Below are positions 15,500 through 20,908 of a stretch of 20,908 bases of DNA, piece after piece. Each line of letters starts with the position of its first letter. Positions within the stretch are counted from its first letter, which is position 1. Origin of the DNA: Bacillota bacterium (GTDB taxonomy: Bacteria > Bacillota > Clostridia > Christensenellales > Aristaeellaceae); assembly GCA_023411375.1 (NCBI GenBank), contig JAEYOW010000042.1:1-20908 (forward strand), written 5' to 3'. The notes beneath the pieces were generated by a model. The model was not told where the DNA came from, did no database searches, and was given only the letters and a program-made list of their open reading frames with translations. The position numbers and the translations under genes are program-made.

Positions 15500-17440
15500 T
15501 TACGCCTCCACAGGGAGATGCATCAGCACGTCGGCCTGGTCCCAGACTACGGTATAGCCGGCGCCGTGCGAGCAGAACACGCTTGAGGATGGATTTTCAA
15601 GGTCGGCGTGGCTGTGATAGGCTGTTTCCGCGATTACTCCGCCGGGATTATGGCACAGGTCGTAGCCGTCCACTTGCAGTTGAATATCTCCCCTGCCGCG
15701 CGTATACGCGCGCATCTCCATGGGATAGGCCATGAAGGTGGCGACGGGGCCGCGCCCGCTCAGGCGCGCCTCGTCCCCAAAGCGTTCGGGCGGGTCGTAA
15801 GCGCCGTGCATGGCGCTTACGTCCGACATGGCGCGGCCAAGGCATTCTGCGGGCAGTGTGGCCGAAAAGCGGTAGTACGGCTCCAGCAGCACGCTTTGCG
15901 CCTTTTCCAGCCCCTGCCGGATAGCTCGGTACACGGCCTCGCGAAAGTCGCCGCCTTCGGTGTGCTTGAGGTGCGCCCGGCCGGACAGAAGTCCGATTTT
16001 TACATCCGTCAAGGGCGCGCCGGTTAGTACGCCCCGGTGCGTTTTCTCAAACACATGCGTGCGGATCAGGTTTTGATAGCTTAGCGCCAGATCGTCCACA
16101 TGGCAGCGGCTTTCAAAGGTGATGCCGCTGCCGCGCGGCGCGGGCGAAAGGCGAAGGTGCGCCTCCGCGTAATGGCGAAGCGGCTCGTAATGCCCGCAGC
16201 CCACCACAGGGGCGGCGACCGTCTCCTTGTAAAGCACTTTGGGCGGCAGGAAAGAAACCGCCAGTCCAAAGCGGTTGAGAAGAAGCTGCCGGAGCACCTC
16301 TACCTGAACGGTTCCCATGATCTTAACCGTGGCGGCTCCGTGCGCCGCGTCCCAGGATACGCCCAGCAGCGGGTCCTCATCCTCCAAAATATGAAGCTTT
16401 TCCAGTAGCAGCGCGGGCGCGACGCCCTTGGGCGGCATAACCCATACGGATAGCGCGGGCGCGGTGTAAAAGCGCATGGCTTCTTCTGAAAGCGCATCGC
16501 CAATCAAACGGTCGCCGCAGCGCGGCGAGCACAGGCCGGCAACCCCGACGGCGTCGCCGGCCCCGGCTTCCTCCAGCAGGCTGTACGACGCACCCCGGTA
16601 CAGCCGGAGCTGATGCACCTTTTCCGACGCCTCACCAATGCGGATGGCCGCGCGGGCGCGCAGCGTACCGCTCAAAATTTTCAGATACGTTACGCGCTCG
16701 CCGCCGGGATCGTGACGCACCTTGTAGACCAGCGCCTCAAACGCCTCGGCGCGGGACTTTTCAAAATGCGACAGGCGGGAAAGCGCGTGAAGCAGAGCGT
16801 CCACCCCCAAACCTGAGAGAGCTGCGCCGAAAAGTAGCGGAAAGGCCTCGCGGGTGTGAAAAAGCCGCGCAAGCACGCTCCACGCGGCTTTTGCGTCCCA
16901 CGCGCCGTTTAAGTAAACGTCGCAGAAGGAATCGTCCAGCAGGGCAAGCTGCTCTGGGTCCGGCCCGTCCCGCGTGACGCAGACGGCGCTCTCGGTCAGG
17001 CGGGCCCGGATTTGTTCCAGAATGCGGCCTTCATCATAGCTGGGCAAATCGGTTTTATTGATAAAGAGCAATAGGGGAACGCCGTAGCGCTCCGCAAGGC
17101 GGAACAGCGTGACGGTATGCGCCTGAACGCCTCCGCCGTCGATCAACAGCACCGCCATATCCAGCGCCGGCAGCGCGCGTTCCGCCTCGGCCATGAAATC
17201 GACGTGTCCGGGCGTATCGATAAGCGTGCAGCGAGAACCGTCCAGCTCAAACCACGCTTGATCCGAAAAGACGGTGATTCCGCGTTCACGCTCGATTTCA
17301 TCCACATCCAGCGCCGTGTTGCCGTGGTCGACGCGCCCGGCCGCGCGAATGGCTCCGGCATGGTACAGCAGCTGCTCGGAGAGGGTTGTTTTTCCTGCAT
17401 CCACGTGCGCGAGAATGCCAAGGGTTATGGGGGTCGCCAT
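15500..17440 (-). CDS. TetM/EF-G-like translation GTPase
   Basis: Ribosome-binding GTPase of the EF-G superfamily, closest in layout to tetracycline ribosomal protection proteins (TetM/TetO). The 646 residues match TetM's length (639). The G domain has AHVDAGKTT (11-19), RGIT (53-56), DTPGH (75-79) and NKTD (128-131). EF-G-like later domains follow, ending near HLPVEA. TetM protection depends on a domain IV tip loop (YSPVSTPADFR) whose Pro displaces tetracycline. Here the aligned loop is HLKHTEGGDFR (490-500), with Lys492 at about the Pro position. Chromosomal Clostridia commonly carry such genes without proven resistance. The start at 17440 has GGGAGG 9 bases upstream. Third gene behind the lacX-like and rlmI-like genes (47-bp gaps). 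The GTPase class is firm; resistance is not established. Confidence 0.85.
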   Translation of the reverse strand: MATPITLGILAHVDAGKTTLSEQLLYHAGAIRAAGRVDHGNTALDVDEIERERGITVFSDQAWFELDGSRCTLIDTPGHVDFMAEAERALPALDMAVLLIDGGGVQAHTVTLFRLAERYGVPLLLFINKTDLPSYDEGRILEQIRARLTESAVCVTRDGPDPEQLALLDDSFCDVYLNGAWDAKAAWSVLARLFHTREAFPLLFGAALSGLGVDALLHALSRLSHFEKSRAEAFEALVYKVRHDPGGERVTYLKILSGTLRARAAIRIGEASEKVHQLRLYRGASYSLLEEAGAGDAVGVAGLCSPRCGDRLIGDALSEEAMRFYTAPALSVWVMPPKGVAPALLLEKLHILEDEDPLLGVSWDAAHGAATVKIMGTVQVEVLRQLLLNRFGLAVSFLPPKVLYKETVAAPVVGCGHYEPLRHYAEAHLRLSPAPRGSGITFESRCHVDDLALSYQNLIRTHVFEKTHRGVLTGAPLTDVKIGLLSGRAHLKHTEGGDFREAVYRAIRQGLEKAQSVLLEPYYRFSATLPAECLGRAMSDVSAMHGAYDPPERFGDEARLSGRGPVATFMAYPMEMRAYTRGRGDIQLQVDGYDLCHNPGGVIAETAYHSHADLENPSSSVFCSHGAGYTVVWDQADVLMHLPVEA

Positions 17441-17487
17441 TCGGTTCAGCCTCCCGCCAAGAGAAATTTAAGACGGATGGCGCCGCT

Positions 17488-18660
17488 TTACCGGAAAACC
17501 TGATAAATGCCGCATTTCAGGTACTGCGTCTCGGGTGAGCTGGCCAAAATGGGGTGGTCGCGCCCCTGAGTGCGCCACTCAACCTGCCGCAGTTGAACAC
17601 GCGCGTCCTTTTGAGCGTCCAGAAGCATTTGCTGAAACATGGGCGGAAGCACGTGCTGGCTGCAAGAGCAGGTAACCAGAAAGCCGCCGTCGTTGACGAG
17701 CTTCATGCCGCGCAAATTGATCTCCTTGTAGCCGCGCAGCGCGCCGGCGACCGCCGAACGCGTTTTGGTAAAGGCCGGCGGGTCGAGGATGACCACGTCG
17801 TAAAGCTCGTGGCGGTCCTGCGCGGCGCGCAGATAATCGAAGGCGTTGGCGCACTCAAAGCTTACCCTGTCCTCCACGCCGTTCAGCCGCGCGTTTTCAG
17901 CGGCAAACCCGCATGCATATTCGCTGATGTCCACGCCGGTAACCTCGCGCGCGCCATAATGCGCCGCGTGCAACGCAAAGCTTCCCGTGTGTGTGAAGCA
18001 ATCCAGCACGCGCATGCCGCGCACAAAGGGCGCGATGGCCGCACGGTTTTCTTTTTGATCCAAAAAGAAGCCGGTCTTTTGCCCCTCCTTGACGTCTACC
18101 CAGAAATGAACGCCGTTTTCCACCATCTCTACCCGGTCGGGTACCTCGCCGTATAATAGCCCGGTCTGCTGGGGCATGCCCTCCAGTTCGCGCACAGGAA
18201 CGTCGTTGCGCTCATAAATCCCGACGGGATGCAACTCGTCCACAAGCGCGTCCACAATGTCCTGCTTGAACCGCTCCATGCCAAGGCACAGGCTTTGCAA
18301 TACGATTACGTCGCCAAAGCGGTCGGCGATGACGGCGGGCAGGCCGTCGCTTTCGGCAAAAAGGACGCGGCAGCTTTTCAAATCCGCAAACAGGCGGCGG
18401 TACGCCACCGCGCGCCGCACCCTCGCGCGGATAAAGGCTCCGTCGATAGGCTCGTCATGGCGGCTCAGCACCCGCAGGCTGATCTGGGAGCGCGGGTTAT
18501 AGACGGCCATGGCCAGAAATTTGCCCCGGTCGCTCAGCACCCGCACCACATCGCCGTCGGTAAAATTGCCTTCCACGCGCGCAATATCGCTGCGGAACAC
18601 CCAGGGGTGCCCGCTATACACGCGCTGCTCCTTATTCCTTGTTAAAAAAACGTTTGTCAT
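17488..18660 (-). CDS. RlmI-like 23S rRNA cytosine methyltransferase (class I SAM-dependent)
   Basis: Probably places a 5-methyl group on a 23S rRNA cytosine (m5C1962 in E. coli RlmI). The 390-residue length fits the family (396 in E. coli). An N-terminal PUA-like RNA-binding domain (about 1-80) with SGHPWVFRSDI is followed by an EEHD-like region and a Rossmann methyltransferase domain: SAM motif LDCFTHTGSF (219-228), DPPAF (293-297) and catalytic Cys region CSCSQHV (331-337). Start chosen at ATG 18660, where MTNVFL begins family-like sequence; the ribosome site (GGATGAAGCG) is weak and the frame stays open upstream into the lacX-like gene. The position between the epimerase and GTPase genes suggests one operon, and the GTPase also acts on the ribosome. 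Confidence 0.88.
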   Translation of the reverse strand: MTNVFLTRNKEQRVYSGHPWVFRSDIARVEGNFTDGDVVRVLSDRGKFLAMAVYNPRSQISLRVLSRHDEPIDGAFIRARVRRAVAYRRLFADLKSCRVLFAESDGLPAVIADRFGDVIVLQSLCLGMERFKQDIVDALVDELHPVGIYERNDVPVRELEGMPQQTGLLYGEVPDRVEMVENGVHFWVDVKEGQKTGFFLDQKENRAAIAPFVRGMRVLDCFTHTGSFALHAAHYGAREVTGVDISEYACGFAAENARLNGVEDRVSFECANAFDYLRAAQDRHELYDVVILDPPAFTKTRSAVAGALRGYKEINLRGMKLVNDGGFLVTCSCSQHVLPPMFQQMLLDAQKDARVQLRQVEWRTQGRDHPILASSPETQYLKCGIYQVFR

Positions 18661-18707
18661 CGCTTCATCCGTCCTTCCAAATTCAAAGCATGCGGTACGA
18701 AAACCCT

Positions 18708-19568
18708 TTAGCTTTCCTCCAGCTCTGAAGTGATCTGCATCGCCCATGAGAAGGTTTCGCCGGGGGCCAGGGTTTGAATGAAAGGCTTGTCAAAAAGGTC
18801 GCCCGTCGCGTTGCGGTCGTCGTCCAGGCCGTGCCAGGGCTCGATGCAGACATAGGGCGCGCCATGCCTGGCCCATATGCCAAGACAGGGCGCTCCGGCA
18901 AAGTCCACGCGGACGCGGACGCCGTCCTGCCGGACCAGCTCCACCTGCGAAAAGGGGATGTCGCGCATGATCAGTGCGTCGTTTGCGAATAAATCCCGAC
19001 TGATCGCCAGTCTCTCTCCCTCAAGGGGAAGGATGTCCGCTGCGGTTGAAAGCAGCATATCCCGGTTCAGACGGTAAAATGTCAGCCGCGTCTGGCCCGG
19101 AAAAACCAGCGCGTCGCCCAGCGCGCAGTTAAACCCCGGATGCGCGCCGAGCGAGAAAGGCATCAGGCGCTCGCCGGTGTTTTCCACATCATAGCGAATT
19201 TGCAAGCCGACGTCCAGCAGGCGGTAGGAGACCGTCAGGGTGAAGGGGAAGGGATAGCAGCGAAGCGTATCCTCATTCTGGCGCAGGATAAAGGCCATCT
19301 CCTGCGGCGTTTGTGAAACGGGTAAAAATTGGCTGTGCCGCGCAAAGCCGTGCTTCTCCATCGCATAGCTTTGACAATGATACGTGTAACGGTCGTCCTT
19401 GACCTTGCCGACAACGGGAAACAGCAGCGGCGAACGTCCGGACCAGACCGTGGGATCGCCCTGCCACAGCAGCTCACGCTTGAGTTTTTTATCCAAGATG
19501 CTTGACAACTCGGCCCCACAGCAATCGGCGCATACGCGGTAACGATAATTTTCGATAAAGTAGCCCAT
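18708..19568 (-). CDS. LacX-like aldose 1-epimerase family protein
   Basis: Cytoplasmic mutarotase-like enzyme, likely interconverting alpha and beta anomers of a hexose such as galactose. The 286 residues match the LacX subgroup (about 290; shorter than GalM). Likely active-site residues are His73 in HGFARH, His143 in GAHPGF and Glu243 in CIEPWHGLDD, which fit the family's His/His/Glu set. WSGRSPLLFPVVGKV is a typical substrate-side segment. Start chosen at ATG 19568, with AAAGGGAG 9 bases upstream. It has a near-perfect promoter at 19609-19637 and heads the operon with the methyltransferase and GTPase. Galactokinase lies about 17 kb away, so any shared pathway is not shown by linkage. Confidence 0.88.
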   Translation of the reverse strand: MGYFIENYRYRVCADCCGAELSSILDKKLKRELLWQGDPTVWSGRSPLLFPVVGKVKDDRYTYHCQSYAMEKHGFARHSQFLPVSQTPQEMAFILRQNEDTLRCYPFPFTLTVSYRLLDVGLQIRYDVENTGERLMPFSLGAHPGFNCALGDALVFPGQTRLTFYRLNRDMLLSTAADILPLEGERLAISRDLFANDALIMRDIPFSQVELVRQDGVRVRVDFAGAPCLGIWARHGAPYVCIEPWHGLDDDRNATGDLFDKPFIQTLAPGETFSWAMQITSELEES

Positions 19569-19608
19569 GCTTTTGAACTCCCTTTCTTTATGCATCAAAG
19601 CAGTTCCT

Positions 19609-19637
19609 ATCATAAACGGTTTCGATGGACATGTCAA
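19609..19637 (-). promoter_or_regulatory. Promoter of the lacX-like operon
   Basis: Minus strand consensus TTGACA (19632-19637) and TATGAT (19609-19614), 17 bp apart. About 40 bases upstream of the start codon at 19568. Among the best promoters in the window. Confidence 0.75.
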
Positions 19638-19642
19638 AGCCT

Positions 19643-19670
19643 GCCGCGCATCCGGCGCGCGGCGCTTTTT
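19643..19670 (+). terminator. GC-rich hairpin followed by T5 between divergent promoters
   Basis: GCCGCGC (19643-19649) pairs perfectly with GCGCGGC (19657-19663), and TTTTT follows at 19666-19670. This is the form of a rho-independent terminator on the plus strand, yet no plus-strand gene precedes it. It may stop antisense transcription through the lacX-like gene, serve as a regulator site, or be chance in GC-rich DNA. Confidence 0.4.
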
Positions 19671-19671
19671 C

Positions 19672-19700
19672 TTGAATTGCCGGGGGAACGACGCTATAAT
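19672..19700 (+). promoter_or_regulatory. Promoter of the deoxyhypusine-synthase-like gene
   Basis: TTGAAT (19672-19677) and perfect TATAAT (19695-19700), 17 bp apart. About 110 bases of leader to the start at 19815, or 65 to the alternative start at 19770. Confidence 0.7.
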
Positions 19701-19814
19701 GAAGCGGTGGTTTCCAACCGACTGATCATTTTACGGAGATGGATTTTGGTAAGGACAGGAGAAAGCTGGATGACAAAGGAAACCGCCAGGATTCCAAATC
19801 AGAGGAGAATTTCA

Positions 19815-20783
19815 ATGAACGCACAAAACGAACGGCTGTCCTTTGAGAAAATTAAGACCTATGACGCGCATGACAGAACGAACCTGGTGACGGTCGGGAG
19901 CATGCTTACCCCGGGCGTTTCGCCCGTTCCCGCCTGGGGCGGGGCCGAGTTTTCAAGGCTGGCGGACGCTGTGGCGCGCGCACGAAAGCAGGACCGTCCT
20001 GTAATCCTTTCATTTGGGGCGCATGTGATCAAGAACCATTTATCCCGCTATCTGATCGCGCTGGTCCGCGAAGGATATGTTACCCACCTGGCTGGAAACG
20101 GAGCATGCAGTATTCACGATTTTGAACTGGCCTATCTTGGCGGTACCTCCGAGGATGTGCCGACCGCCATTGAGGACGGTTCCTTTGGCATGTGGGAGCA
20201 GACCGGTCGCTGGATGAACGAGGCCTTGCAGGAAGGCGCGAAAAACGATTGGGGCTATGGCGAATCCCTTGCAAGATACATGGAAGTTCATCCCGAGCGA
20301 TTCCCTTACCGTGAGGACTGCGTGCTGTACAACGCTTATCGAATGGGCGTCCCGGCCACATATCACATTGCGCTTGGCACAGATATCATCCATCAGCATC
20401 CGATTGCGGATTTTTCTGCAATCGGCAAAACAAGCGGTATCGATTTCCAAACCATGTGCCACAGCGTGTCCCAGCTTGACGGCGGTTGTTATCTGAATTT
20501 TGGTTCCGCGGTGATCGGGCCGGAGGTTTTCCTCAAGGCGTTATCCATCAGCCGCAACCTGGGTTATCCCACGTACCGGATTACCACCGCGAACTTTGAC
20601 CTGGTCGACTTGGGAGATTACAAAACCAAAATCGGTTATGACGATCCCAACTACTACTACCGGCCCAGAAAGAACATCGTCAACCGCCCTGTCAGCCGGG
20701 GCGGCGAGGGTTGGCATTTCGTTGGCGACCACAGGGAAACGCTACCAAACCTGTATGAGCAATTGCGGATGCGAAAAGGATAA
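19815..20783 (+). CDS. Conserved protein, tentatively deoxyhypusine synthase-like fold
   Basis: No firm function. The 322-residue soluble protein has several motif-like blocks: SFGAHVIKN (66-74), THLAGNGACSIHDFELA (90-106), GTDIIHQHP (188-196), NFGSAVIGPEVFLKA (228-242), ITTANFDL (256-263), YYRPRKNIVNRPVSRGG (280-296) and GDHRETLPNLY (304-314). The layout recalls bacterial proteins related to deoxyhypusine synthase, an NAD-using enzyme family; this is from memory of the pattern, not a search. Bacteria lack eIF5A, so a different substrate would be expected. No signal peptide or membrane helix is visible. The start at 19815 has AGGAG 7 bases upstream. An in-frame ATG at 19770 also has AGGAG 8 bases upstream, so an N-terminus 15 residues longer is possible. 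Divergent from the lacX-like operon; real gene with high confidence. Confidence 0.6.
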   Translation: MNAQNERLSFEKIKTYDAHDRTNLVTVGSMLTPGVSPVPAWGGAEFSRLADAVARARKQDRPVILSFGAHVIKNHLSRYLIALVREGYVTHLAGNGACSIHDFELAYLGGTSEDVPTAIEDGSFGMWEQTGRWMNEALQEGAKNDWGYGESLARYMEVHPERFPYREDCVLYNAYRMGVPATYHIALGTDIIHQHPIADFSAIGKTSGIDFQTMCHSVSQLDGGCYLNFGSAVIGPEVFLKALSISRNLGYPTYRITTANFDLVDLGDYKTKIGYDDPNYYYRPRKNIVNRPVSRGGEGWHFVGDHRETLPNLYEQLRMRKG

Positions 20784-20908
20784 AGTTTGAAACAGTATAG
20801 AGAACCGGCCACCGTAGAGAAGAGCAAGGCAAACAGGCTGTCCGCCGGCAGCCAAAACGAAGAGTAAGAAAGTTAAGCAGGAGAAGGAGCGGGAGGATCA
20901 TCCAAAAT
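20784..20908 (+). other. Right-edge non-coding stretch with possible ribosome binding site for the next gene
   Basis: No gene seen. The last bases contain AAGGAGCGGGAGG (20883-20895), then ATCATCCAAA, then AT at the very end. A start codon completed just beyond the window would lie about 10 bases after GGGAGG, so a further plus-strand gene may start here. The short inverted pair GGCTG/CAGCC (about 20838-20855) is too weak to call a terminator. Confidence 0.25.

Overview
The window looks like chromosomal DNA from a GC-rich Gram-positive (Bacillota, Clostridia-type) bacterium. The evidence is strong AGGAGG-type ribosome binding sites, a BceRSAB-type envelope-stress module, a class A penicillin-binding protein with a charged cytoplasmic tail, a LacX-type epimerase and a TetM-like translation GTPase. 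Species cannot be read from the sequence. No tRNA, rRNA or CRISPR array was seen.

Left part (1-4827, mostly minus strand). The last 21 codons of an IS3-family transposase and a probable insertion-sequence end (to base 126) lie 16 bp beyond the stop of a galactokinase-family gene. Upstream of that gene is a secreted sugar-type solute-binding protein without any ABC permease. Both probably share one promoter, whose -35 sits in a TTTGCAAA-type palindrome. Next comes a compact FtsH-like membrane AAA+ zinc protease, divergent from the following gene.

Middle part (4828-12830). A 967-residue PBP1A-like bifunctional peptidoglycan synthase (plus strand) converges on a minus-strand operon: BceR-like response regulator, BceS-like intramembrane-sensing kinase, ABC ATPase, BceB-like permease and a 56-residue cysteine-rich membrane peptide that starts with GTG. 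A strong hairpin terminator closes the operon. Between kinase and ATPase is a promoter preceded by a near match to the TNACA-N4-TGTAA box of BceR regulators. The module is expected to sense and counter cell-wall-active peptides.

Right part (12831-20908). A membrane diguanylate cyclase with two extracytoplasmic amino-acid-binding-type domains (plus strand) converges on a minus-strand operon of LacX-like epimerase, RlmI-like rRNA methyltransferase and a TetM/EF-G-like GTPase whose domain IV loop differs from true ribosomal protection proteins. Divergent from lacX is a conserved gene that I tentatively relate to deoxyhypusine synthase-like proteins. The last 125 bases hold no gene, only a possible ribosome binding site for one starting at the edge.

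The least described items are the deoxyhypusine-synthase-like gene, the TetM-like GTPase with its altered tip loop, the small Cys-rich membrane peptide in the Bce operon, and the galactokinase with an altered sugar-binding motif.
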